From Pandoraea captiosa (GTDB taxonomy: Bacteria > Pseudomonadota > Gammaproteobacteria > Burkholderiales > Burkholderiaceae), in contig NZ_CABPSQ010000016.1 in assembly GCF_902459775.1 (NCBI RefSeq), positions 1 through 64,000 on the forward strand: a stretch of 64,000 bases of DNA, read 5' to 3'. The position numbers and the translations under genes were made by a program. Below are positions 49,923 to 57,556 of this stretch, one piece after another. Every line of letters begins with the position of its first letter. The first letter of the stretch is position 1. Under the pieces are notes generated by a model. It was given only the letters and a program-made list of their open reading frames with translations. It ran no database searches and was not told the origin of the DNA.

Positions 49923-51509
49923 CTAGGCGGCCTTGGTCGGCAGATTCGACGGTTCGGCCGCGCCGAAGTCTTCGGGGAAATGATTCAGCGCAGACAGCAC
50001 GGGGTAGGGCGTCATGCCGCCCATGGCGCACAGCGAGCCGTTGAGCATCGTGTCGCACAAGTCGCGCAGCAGTTTGATCTGCTTGGGACGGTCGCGGCCG
50101 TCGATGATCTTGTCCATGACCTCGACGCCGCGCGTCGAGCCGATGCGACACGGTGTGCACTTGCCGCACGATTCGATGGTGCAGAACTCCATCGCGTAGC
50201 GCGCAAGCCTGGCGAGATCGACGGTGTCGTCGTGCGCCACGATGCCGCCGTGGCCGAGCACGGCCCAGAGCGAGGCAAAGGCTTCGTAGTCGAGCGGCGT
50301 GTCCCACTGCGATTCGGGCAGGTACGACCCCAGCGGGCCGCCGACCTGCACGGCGCGCAGTGGGCGGCCGGTGATCGATCCGCCGCCGTAGTCGTACAGA
50401 ATTTCGCGCAGCGTGACACCGAAGGCTTTCTCGATGAGGCCGCCGTGCTTGATGTTGCCCGCGAGCTGGATGGGCAGGGTGCCTCGCGAGCGCCCCATGC
50501 CGAAATTCTTGTAGAACTCGGCGCCGCGATCCATGATGATCGGCACCGAGGCGAGCGAGATCACGTTGTTGATGACCGTCGGCAGGCCAAAGAGACCTTC
50601 GATGGCGGGCAATGGCGGCTTGGCGCGCACCACGCCGCGCTTGCCTTCGAGGCTCTCGAGCAGTGCCGTTTCTTCGCCGCAGACGTAAGCACCCGCTGCC
50701 TTGCGCACTTCCAGGTGGAAGGTCTGACCCGAGCCGAGAATGTTCTCCCCCAGGTAGCCCGCCTTGTTGGCGTTCGCGATGGCCTCGTTCAGCACGTCAA
50801 TGGAGTGCGGATATTCGCTGCGCACGTAGATGTAGCCGCGCGTCGCGCCCACGGCGATACCGGCAATCGTCATGCCTTCGACCAGCACGAGCGGGTCGCC
50901 TTCCATCAGCATGCGGTCCGCGAACGTGCCCGAATCGCCTTCGTCCGCGTTGCACACGATGTACTTTTGCGCGGCGGGCGTATTGAGCACTGTCTTCCAT
51001 TTGATGCCGGTCGGGAATGCCGCACCGCCGCGACCGCGCAGGCCGGATTCCGTGACCTGCGCGACGATGGCTGCGCCGTCGAGCGCGAGCGCGTTGCGCA
51101 GGCCGCGATATCCCTCGTGCGCGACATAGTCGTCGACCGAGACGGGGTCGGTGACGCCTACACGGGCGAACGTCAGACGTTCCTGGTTCTTGAAGTATGG
51201 AATCTCTTCGGTCAGGCCGAGGGCCAGCGGGTGGTCGCCGCCACTCGTCACGTTCGCGTCGAACAGGCTTGCGACGTCGTCGACATCGACGGGGCCATAA
51301 GCGACGCGACCTGCGGGTGTCACGACTTCAAGCAACGGTTCGAGCCACAGCATGCCGCGCGTGCCGTTGCGGATCAGGTCGATATCGATGCCGCGCTCGG
51401 CGGCTTGCGCGACGATGGCTTGCGCGACCTCGTCGGCGCCCAGAGCGAGGGCGGCGGAGTCGCGGGGAAGGTAGAGGCGCACCTTGCTGGGCGTGGCGGA
51501 CTGGCTCAT
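49923..51509 (-). CDS. fdsB: NAD-dependent formate dehydrogenase, beta (diaphorase) subunit
   Basis: 528 residues from the ATG at 51509, which overlaps the fdsG stop (ATGA). The N-terminal thioredoxin-like part (about 1-120) precedes the NuoF-like part. GLRGRGGAAFPTGIKW binds FMN/NADH, GAYVCGEETALLESLEG and IPYFKNQ are further NuoF-like motifs, and ESCGKCTPCRIGS supplies three cysteines of the [4Fe-4S] cluster. It takes electrons from FdsA through FdsG and reduces NAD+. The order G-B-A-D and the overlaps show a single operon. Confidence 0.95.
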   Translation of the reverse strand: MSQSATPSKVRLYLPRDSAALALGADEVAQAIVAQAAERGIDIDLIRNGTRGMLWLEPLLEVVTPAGRVAYGPVDVDDVASLFDANVTSGGDHPLALGLTEEIPYFKNQERLTFARVGVTDPVSVDDYVAHEGYRGLRNALALDGAAIVAQVTESGLRGRGGAAFPTGIKWKTVLNTPAAQKYIVCNADEGDSGTFADRMLMEGDPLVLVEGMTIAGIAVGATRGYIYVRSEYPHSIDVLNEAIANANKAGYLGENILGSGQTFHLEVRKAAGAYVCGEETALLESLEGKRGVVRAKPPLPAIEGLFGLPTVINNVISLASVPIIMDRGAEFYKNFGMGRSRGTLPIQLAGNIKHGGLIEKAFGVTLREILYDYGGGSITGRPLRAVQVGGPLGSYLPESQWDTPLDYEAFASLWAVLGHGGIVAHDDTVDLARLARYAMEFCTIESCGKCTPCRIGSTRGVEVMDKIIDGRDRPKQIKLLRDLCDTMLNGSLCAMGGMTPYPVLSALNHFPEDFGAAEPSNLPTKAA

Positions 51510-51973
51510 ACGGCATCCTTGGCGCGGGCGACCAGACGGTCGAATTTCTCGGGGGTGACGCGCGCGTGCAGCTTGTCGTCGATCGTGATGGCAGGCGAGG
51601 TGGCGCACTGACCGAGGCAATACACCGGTTCGAGTGCGACATCGCCGCTATGACCGTGCATCGCGCAACCCAACACACGTTCTGCGTGCGCGACGAGTGC
51701 ATCGGCGCCCATGCTCTGGCACGCCTCTGCGCGACAGATCTGAACGACGTGTCGCGGCGGCGGGCTGGTGCGGAAGTGGTGATAGAACGTGATCACGCCA
51801 TGGACTTCGGCGCGAGACAGATTGAGGGCGTTGGCGATGACGGATACGGCGTCCGGGGGAACGTAGCCGAAAGCGTCCTGGACGTCATGGAGGATCGGCA
51901 GAAGGGGGCCTTCCTGAGCGGCATGAGTATCCAGAATCGCTTGCACCGTCGCGATGGAAAAAGCCTCGCGCAT
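51506..51973 (-). CDS. fdsG: NAD-dependent formate dehydrogenase, gamma subunit
   Basis: 155 residues from the ATG at 51973, with AGGAGACATC upstream. NuoE-like [2Fe-2S] protein: AFGYVPPDAVSVIANALNLS, HGVITFYHHFRT, then the four cluster cysteines in CRAEACQSMGA and CLGQCATSPA. It passes electrons between FdsA and FdsB. It is the first gene of the operon, about 240 bases downstream of an operator-like site shared with the oxalate genes. Confidence 0.94.
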   Translation of the reverse strand: MREAFSIATVQAILDTHAAQEGPLLPILHDVQDAFGYVPPDAVSVIANALNLSRAEVHGVITFYHHFRTSPPPRHVVQICRAEACQSMGADALVAHAERVLGCAMHGHSGDVALEPVYCLGQCATSPAITIDDKLHARVTPEKFDRLVARAKDAV

Positions 51974-52209
51974 GGCTGATGTCTCCTGAGCGGCCCGCCG
52001 TGGGGAACGGCATGCCTGAGGGTGGTGATATGTTTTTTTCCTGCCCCGGGGCGAGAGACCCATTGGTCACATACGGAGACGCTGCTCGGGTCTAGCGATC
52101 AGCGCGGCACCGTATGAACGTGCGACACATAGCCCCCACCATATGCCGCACGGGGTCGGTCTCTCGCCCGTTGCTGACTTCGTCAACCTTCGGTCAGTAT
52201 GTGAAACAC

Positions 52210-52236
52210 GATATATCATATACGGTATACGTGCAA
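52210..52236 (-). promoter_or_regulatory. Promoter of the fds operon with overlapping oxalate-regulon motif
   Basis: Minus strand: TTGCAC (52236-52231) and TATATC (52215-52210), spacer 15. The spacer contains ATACCGTATAT (52228-52218), an 11-bp motif repeated upstream of oxlT, the PanE-like gene and the second frc. Repressor binding here would block RNA polymerase. Confidence 0.55.
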
Positions 52237-52514
52237 TAGCATGGCAAGCGCTTTCGCGGGATCGTTTACCCCAATTCGGAACGCCGGTGCCGATGAGGTG
52301 TGCAAGGGAAGCTGCGTGAGGTGCGACGGGCAGGGGCCGCGCAAAGTGGGAGAGCTAGCAGAGGCGGGAGAGCCGGATGGTCTGGAAGGGCTGGAAGAGC
52401 CGGGACGATCGGCAGGACCGGAGGGACCGAAAGGACTGGAAGGGCCGACGGGCGGAGGGGCGGAGGGGCGGGAGCGGCAAGGGCGAGCTGCAACGAGCGG
52501 CGCGACGGGGCAAG

Positions 52515-52546
52515 AAAAAAGCCAGTGGCATTTCCATGTCACTGGC
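52515..52546 (-). terminator. Intrinsic terminator of the GntR regulator gene
   Basis: The minus-strand stem 52546-52540 with 52527-52521 (7 bp, extendable with a mismatch) is followed by six T residues (52520-52515). Confidence 0.85.
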
Positions 52547-52604
52547 GCTTTCGCAGACGCGTGGCGCACGCGTCGTGCAGACATCGATCGTTCAGGCCGA
52601 TCGA

Positions 52605-53318
52605 TTATTCGAGGAAGTCGCAGTGTTCTTCGACGAAGGCAGCCAAACCCAGCGTGTGGTCGCGCGCCAGTTTTTCGGCGAGTTCCGTGTCGCGCTTCTC
52701 CAATGCGGTAATGATCTTCAGATGGTCGACGATCGAGCGCGCTGCCCGGTCGTTCTGAGCGATCGTCACCTTGCGAATCGCACGAACGTGAATGAACAGG
52801 TTCTTGATCGTATTGGCAATCGCCTGCGAGCCGCCGAGATTGATCAATGCCTGATGGAAATCGATGTTCGCGTCGGAATACTCTTCAATATGATCCGTCG
52901 GCGGGGCATTGACGAACTCATCGAACAAGTGACGTAGCTTGGCAATCTCTTCGTCGCTCGCATTTTGCGTCGCCAGACGCGCGGACATGCCCTCCAGGGC
53001 GGCCCACATCTGAATCATTTCGACGATTTCACGCTTGGTCTTGCGGATGATGAAGATGCCGCGGCGCGGCACGGTACGCAAGAAGCCTTCCTGTTCCAGC
53101 AAGGTCATGGCCTCGCGAATCGGCGTGCGCGAAACGCCAAGCACCTGGATGAGCTGACGCTCGTCCAGGCGAATCTCTTCCTTCTGGTTATAGATATCGG
53201 CATCGGCGATGGCTTTTTTCAGCAGCGCATACGCCTGATTACGAAAACTCGTAGTGGTGTCGATCGGCTCCAGTGCGAGTGGCGTCACGCGCACCGGAGT
53301 TGGGGTGATCAGGGACAT
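52605..53318 (-). CDS. GntR-family (FCD) transcriptional regulator, candidate oxalate/formate regulator
   Basis: 237 residues. The winged helix spans about 20-90 (QAYALLKKAIADADIY, DERQLIQVLGVSRTPIREAMTLLEQEGFL). The all-helical FCD ligand domain follows (IVEMIQMWAALEGMSARLA, YSDANIDFHQALINLGG, HLKIITALEKRD). FCD regulators usually bind carboxylic acids. It lies between fds and the oxalate genes. AT-rich dyads of ATAYCGTATAT type upstream of fds, its own unit, panE-like, oxlT and frc2 are its probable operators. Oxalate, oxalyl-CoA-derived acids or formate are plausible ligands (inference). Confidence 0.88.
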   Translation of the reverse strand: MSLITPTPVRVTPLALEPIDTTTSFRNQAYALLKKAIADADIYNQKEEIRLDERQLIQVLGVSRTPIREAMTLLEQEGFLRTVPRRGIFIIRKTKREIVEMIQMWAALEGMSARLATQNASDEEIAKLRHLFDEFVNAPPTDHIEEYSDANIDFHQALINLGGSQAIANTIKNLFIHVRAIRKVTIAQNDRAARSIVDHLKIITALEKRDTELAEKLARDHTLGLAAFVEEHCDFLE

Positions 53319-53347
53319 GCAATAGTCTCCTAGGTATTACGGCCCCT

Positions 53348-53566
53348 TCAGAGGCGCAATGCTTGCTGCCCCACGAGAGTTGCCGGCTTCGAGACGAGTT
53401 TACCCGATTCATTTGCCTGCGTGGTTTCCGCCAGATAAGCGAAACGGCCATTCGATTCGGCCTTTTCGAGCATTTTGGCGGGCAGGGCGACGAACAGGTG
53501 AACCATCGCAACACCGGCGGCGAGGGCGGAAGCCAGGGCAAGCAGAGTAAGGGCAGCGACTAACAT
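53348..53566 (-). CDS. Small single-span membrane protein upstream of the GntR gene
   Basis: 72 residues from the ATG at 53566. MLVAALTLLALASALAAGVAM is one membrane helix, followed by VHLFVALPAKMLEK and a polar tail (YLAETTQANESGKLVSKPAT). It ends 29 bases before the GntR start, so the two genes are probably co-transcribed. I recognise no family. An operator-like site lies about 100 bases upstream of its start. It could also be part of the regulator leader; the good hydrophobic segment favours a gene. Confidence 0.5.
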   Translation of the reverse strand: MLVAALTLLALASALAAGVAMVHLFVALPAKMLEKAESNGRFAYLAETTQANESGKLVSKPATLVGQQALRL

Positions 53567-54218
53567 GGTGACACTCCAGATAAAAGTTGACGGGTCGTGT
53601 TGTGGGGGAGAACTTGCTTTGCATTGTATGTCGCGCCGCAACAAGTCTCAAGATATACCACATACCGAATATCAAAATTTATCGTTTTTCGGGACGTTCT
53701 TCAGGTCACACTGCCCTTACCCGGCTCGGATTTGTCTCTTTTTCCGATACTGTTCATGACGTCGATAATGGCGATGCACCTCCTCGGATGTCCGTGCAGC
53801 TTGCAATGGTGCGGATTTCGGGACGCGGACGACGCGCGCGATTTTCATTCATTCAGGTAAAGCGTTCGGGTGGGGCAAATGCAGTTTATTGCGTTGCCGC
53901 GAAACCACATCCGGTTCTGCCGACGTTCGTTCGGAACGCGCAGGGATCCGACAAAAAATCGGCCGCGACCGGAAGGCCGGTGGCGGCACGACAAGCCGAT
54001 TCGGGAGCAGACGCTGACGCTATCGACACGGCCTTTTCGACCTCGCTGCGTCGCCCTCTATATATAGATAGACAGCGTGGCTTTCACCGAGGCGCGATGA
54101 TCTGCGCCGCGGGTATACCTCGTGTTCGTGCTGTCTCCGGGATACAACGCCGGCGTCGGCCCTTGCCGGACAGTCCGATGACGCAGCGCAGTCACGCACG
54201 CCAGGCGGGACACGCAGA
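53567..54218. other. Gap between the PanE-like gene and the GntR unit
   Basis: 652 bases. Features seen: an operator-like site at 53662-53672 reading towards the GntR unit, an AT-rich stretch at 53630-53770, and a 12-bp palindrome TCTATATATAGA at 54057-54068. A long plus-strand frame crosses the area but runs antisense into the PanE-like gene and has no domain. Confidence 0.5.
53662..53672. promoter_or_regulatory. Oxalate-regulon motif upstream of the GntR unit
   Basis: ATACCGAATAT, one mismatch from the consensus ATAYCGTATAT, followed by CAAAA. It lies 96 bases before the small membrane gene that leads into the GntR gene, which would allow autoregulation. Confidence 0.4.
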
Positions 54219-55232
54219 TCAGGCGGCCTTCGCCAGACGTTCCTGTGCGGCGGCAACGGCGTCGGGGCGAGTCATGAATTCGCGCTGTTTGATGAGCGCA
54301 AGCACAACGTCGAGCGTCGGCGTCGGCACATTGGCCAGACGTCCCATCTCCTGCACGACAGAGACCAGCGGGTCGATTTCCATCGCGCGATCGCGCTCCA
54401 GATCCTGAAGCATCGAGGTCTTGTGCGCGCCGACCGCGCCCGCGCCGTTGATGCGACGCTCCACGTCCACGCGGAAGTGCACGCCGAACTTGTCGCCAAT
54501 CGCTTTGGCTTCGAGCATCATGGCGCGCGCCACGGCCCGGGTGCCCGGGTCGCTCGCGATGATGTCGAGCGTGGCATGCGTGAGCGCGGAGATCGGGTTG
54601 AAGCACAGGTTGCCCCAGAGCTTGAGCCAGATCTCGTCGCGAATGTTTTCGCGAATCGGTGCGTCGAGCCCGCCGGCGATCATCATTTGCGAGAGCTTTT
54701 CCACCCGCTCGGTACGCTCGCCGCTGGCTTCGCCGAGCGGGAACTTGTTGCCGTAGACGTGCTGGATCACACCCGGTGCGACGACTTCCGTGGCCGGATA
54801 GACCACGCAGCCGATGGCGCGCTCGGGGCCGAGCTCGCGCCACTGGCGACCGCCCGGGTCGATGCTCTCGAGCGTGGTGCCTTCGAGCGCGCCGCCGTGT
54901 TTGTAGAAGTACCAGTAGGGAATACCGTTCACGGCCGTGACCACGGCCGTATTCGGGCCGATCAGCGGCTGCATCGCATCGAGTACCGACGGTACCGAGT
55001 GTGCCTTGAGGGCGATGATCACGTAGTCCTGATGCCCGAGTTCGCGCGCATCGTCGGTGCAGCGCAGATGGGCGACACGTTCTTCGCCATCGATGAGCAA
55101 CTTGAGTCCGTTCTCGCGCATGGCCGCCAAGTGCGGTCCACGTGCCACCAGGCTGACATCGGCTCCGGCGCGCGCGAGTTGCACGCCGAGATAACCGCCG
55201 ATGGCGCCGGCGCCATAGATGCAAATCTTCAT
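54219..55232 (-). CDS. PanE-family reductase, candidate oxalyl-CoA reductase
   Basis: 337 residues from the ATG at 55232 (MKICIYGAGAIGGYLGVQLA), with GGGAGAGAC upstream. GAGAIGG is the NADPH motif. LKAHSVPSVLDAM, AVNGIPYWYF, and RDEIWLKLWGNLCFNPISAL with the catalytic Lys are ketopantoate-reductase features, and EIDPLVSVVQEMG is the C-terminal domain. True PanE makes pantoate for CoA. Here the gene is divergent from oxlT inside an oxalate cluster. In Methylobacterium extorquens the homologue PanE2 reduces oxalyl-CoA to glyoxylate, so an assimilatory role is likely. Ketopantoate or another 2-oxo acid remains possible. Confidence 0.75.
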   Translation of the reverse strand: MKICIYGAGAIGGYLGVQLARAGADVSLVARGPHLAAMRENGLKLLIDGEERVAHLRCTDDARELGHQDYVIIALKAHSVPSVLDAMQPLIGPNTAVVTAVNGIPYWYFYKHGGALEGTTLESIDPGGRQWRELGPERAIGCVVYPATEVVAPGVIQHVYGNKFPLGEASGERTERVEKLSQMMIAGGLDAPIRENIRDEIWLKLWGNLCFNPISALTHATLDIIASDPGTRAVARAMMLEAKAIGDKFGVHFRVDVERRINGAGAVGAHKTSMLQDLERDRAMEIDPLVSVVQEMGRLANVPTPTLDVVLALIKQREFMTRPDAVAAAQERLAKAA

Positions 55233-55319
55233 GAAGTCTCTCCCTCCAAAGGTCAATCGAAACCCGGGCCTGGTATTGGGCCGCTTTATTCTTATGATTC
55301 TTCTAATACCAAATGTTGT

Positions 55320-55330
55320 ATATCGTATAT
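55320..55330. promoter_or_regulatory. Oxalate-regulon motif near the PanE-like gene
   Basis: ATATCGTATAT followed by CACAAG. Thirteen bases, CGTATATCACAAG, are identical to the site upstream of the second frc gene. It lies 88 bases upstream of the PanE-like start. Confidence 0.5.
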
Positions 55331-55728
55331 CACAAGGAGAATAGCGCCAAGCCTTCGTGGGGCATTTGCTCTCATGGTTTCCCCGCAGACGCGAGAAAAA
55401 GGGCGTTTTGGAGCCCATGGGATGTGTGAGCGGGGCGGGCATGAATTGCACTTGTGAAATGCCCTGGCGGTCGCGTCAACTGAATTATTACGGCGTGTTA
55501 CAGCGGGTGAGCGAATGCGGGGATGATGTTTTCTTGTGAGTGAAATTCACAGAAATATCACTTTGTGCTCGTTTTAAAAATTCGCAAGGAGCCCGATATA
55601 AAAGGCCTGAGCGCCTTGTCGGACAAGCTTCTCGGATCAGGTTAACTCCTTAGTGTTTTCGCATTGCGTTGTTGCGGCGCTCCGTCCTACAGTTGCGTTA
55701 CTGTATCTAGCCGCCACTTAGGACAGTG

Positions 55729-55786
55729 CCTCGCGTGCCGTGGTTGTTTTCGCTGCAATGGACGAAAACGACTTCGGCACGCGAGG
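55729..55786. repeat. 58-base imperfect hairpin upstream of the oxlT promoter
   Basis: The outer arms are 12-bp perfect (55729-55740 with 55775-55786). Inner arms GTTTTCG (55746-55752) and CGAAAAC (55763-55769) also pair. It ends 30 bases before the -35 box. Confidence 0.7.
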
Positions 55787-55815
55787 AGGAAAACGAGGAC
55801 AGCAATAAATTAGTG

Positions 55816-55843
55816 TTGACTTATATCTGATATATCGTATATT
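55816..55843 (+). promoter_or_regulatory. oxlT promoter with overlapping oxalate-regulon motif
   Basis: TTGACT (55816-55821), 16-base spacer, TATATT (55838-55843). The motif ATATCGTATAT (55832-55842) covers the -10 box, and a related GGTATATT follows at 55850-55857. The arrangement suits repression relieved by substrate. Confidence 0.6.
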
Positions 55844-56008
55844 TCGTTCGGTATATTTGCGGGAGATGCAATGGACTCCCACAGGCATCAGAGACAAGTC
55901 GACGAGGCTAAGACCTCGTAAAGCATACCCAGGGGGCGTAGACCCCATCCGGAAGGTGTTGTTGTTGTGAAGCTGCCAAACAACTGAAAACCGATGGAGG
56001 AGGTACAA

Positions 56009-57340
56009 GTGGAGACGACAAAGCAACACGGTAAGCAGTCACCGTTCGCGAGCCCGTGGGTCCAGCTCGTGTTCGGCGTGATCTGCATGGCGATGATCGC
56101 CAACTTGCAATATGGGTGGACGCTGTTCGTCAACCCGATCGACGAGAAGTATGGTTGGGGCCGTACGGCCATTCAGGTGGCGTTCACGATTTTCGTCGTG
56201 ACGGAAACCTGGCTGGTGCCGATCGAAGGGTATCTGGTCGACAAGTTCGGCCCGCGCCCGGTGGTCGTCGGCGGCGGTCTGTTGTGCGGTATCGCATGGG
56301 TGCTCAACGCCTATGCATCGTCGCTGCCGATGCTTTATTTCGCAGCGGCGGTCGGCGGTGTGGGCGCCGGTGCGGTGTATGGCACCTGCGTGGGCAACGC
56401 GCTGAAGTGGTTCCCGGATCGCCGCGGCCTGGCTGCGGGCCTGACGGCTGCCGGTTTCGGCGCCGGTTCGGCACTGACCGTGGTGCCGATCGCCAACATG
56501 ATCAAGTCGAGCGGATATGAGAACACGTTCCTGACCTTCGGTCTGGGGCAGGGGATCATCGTGCTGTTGCTGGGTCTGGCGCTTGCCAATCCGCCGGCAT
56601 CGATCGAAGCGCTCAAGAAGCTGGCGCCGGGCGCAATGCGCTACAACGCCAAGCCGACGGAAGTCATGCGCTCCCCGGTGTTCTGGCTGATGTATCTGAT
56701 GTTCGTACTGATGGCCGCAGGCGGCCTGATGGCCACGGCTCAGCTCGGCCCGATCGCCAAGGACTACGGCCTCGATCAGGCGCCGGTCTCGATTCTCGGT
56801 CTTACGCTGCCCGCACTCACCTTCGCACTGGCCATCGACCGTGTGCTCAACGGGGTGACGCGTCCGGTGTTCGGCTGGATCTCGGACAAGATCGGACGGG
56901 AAAACACGATGTTCATCGCGTTTGCGATGGAAGCGGCGGGGATTTACGCGCTGGCGAAGTTCGGCCAGCACCCGGTTGCCTTCGTGATCCTGACCGGTCT
57001 GGTGTTCTTCGCCTGGGGTGAGATCTACAGCCTGTTCCCGGCGACGTGCGCCGATACGTATGGGTCGAAGTACGCCGCTACCAACGCGGGCATGCTGTAC
57101 ACCGCGAAGGGAACCGCTGCGTTGCTGGTGCCGTTCTCGAGCATCATCACCGTGTCGACCGGTAGCTGGCAGGCCGTGTTCATGATTGCTTGCGCGATGA
57201 ACGCCTTCGCAGCCTTCCTTGCCTTGTTCGTGCTCAAGCCGATGCGTGCCCGTCTGGCACAGCGTTACGCGACCGACTACAAGGCGGAATCGAGCGAGCC
57301 GGTCGTGAAAGCCGCGGATCTGAGCCGCAGCACCACGTAA
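56009..57340 (+). CDS. oxlT: Oxalate:formate antiporter, MFS family
   Basis: 443 residues from the GTG at 56009, chosen because AGGAGGT ends four bases before it; an in-frame ATG at 55994 lies inside that ribosome site. Twelve helices; LQYGWTLFVNPI matches the OxlT helix 1 motif. Arg285 (in GVTRPVFGW) and Lys367 (in YTAKGTAALL) correspond in context and spacing (82 against 83) to Arg272 and Lys355, the oxalate-binding charges of Oxalobacter OxlT. It imports divalent oxalate in exchange for formate, which with decarboxylation inside generates proton motive force. It leads the oxc-frc set. Confidence 0.88.
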   Translation: METTKQHGKQSPFASPWVQLVFGVICMAMIANLQYGWTLFVNPIDEKYGWGRTAIQVAFTIFVVTETWLVPIEGYLVDKFGPRPVVVGGGLLCGIAWVLNAYASSLPMLYFAAAVGGVGAGAVYGTCVGNALKWFPDRRGLAAGLTAAGFGAGSALTVVPIANMIKSSGYENTFLTFGLGQGIIVLLLGLALANPPASIEALKKLAPGAMRYNAKPTEVMRSPVFWLMYLMFVLMAAGGLMATAQLGPIAKDYGLDQAPVSILGLTLPALTFALAIDRVLNGVTRPVFGWISDKIGRENTMFIAFAMEAAGIYALAKFGQHPVAFVILTGLVFFAWGEIYSLFPATCADTYGSKYAATNAGMLYTAKGTAALLVPFSSIITVSTGSWQAVFMIACAMNAFAAFLALFVLKPMRARLAQRYATDYKAESSEPVVKAADLSRSTT

Positions 57341-57556
57341 AGCGAACGGGATACGTCACCTTGACGTTAAGTAGTACTAAGTAGAAAGCAGACTGGCTGG
57401 CTTGATTAGCGACATGTTTGACCGGCGTGCAACGTGAACCGTCACTGGTTCGGTTGCACGACCGGGGGAGCAAGTAGAGAAGCAGTAAAGGAATACCCAC
57501 TAATCGTCAGACAAGACGACGCAACACTGAAACCGGAAAAATTGGAGGAGAGAATT

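Larger units (their letters stand above)
51974..52604. other. Leader of the fds operon and 3' region of the GntR gene
   Basis: 631 bases. Reading on the minus strand it holds the GntR terminator (52546-52515), a long C-rich, G-poor tract (about 52500-52330), a promoter with an overlapping operator-like site (52236-52210), and about 240 bases of fds leader. Frames in the C-rich tract encode only repetitive Pro/Leu or Gly/Arg sequence and are not credible genes. Confidence 0.6.
55233..56008. other. Divergent control region between the PanE-like gene and oxlT
   Basis: 776 bases without a supported gene. Contents in order: a regulon motif near the PanE-like start, a GTGAAATTCAC dyad at 55540-55550, an AT-rich stretch, a 58-base imperfect hairpin at 55729-55786, the oxlT promoter with overlapping motif, and a leader of about 160 bases ending in a strong ribosome site. 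Confidence 0.6.

Noticed and set aside
47372-50044. 890-codon open frame on the plus strand
   Set aside because: It is exactly antisense to fdsA and part of fdsB, has Arg/His/Val-rich composition and no domain; it is a by-product of high GC content.
53587-54408. Plus-strand open frame between the GntR unit and the PanE-like gene
   Set aside because: It lacks a ribosome site and any domain, and its last 190 bases run antisense through the PanE-like coding region.
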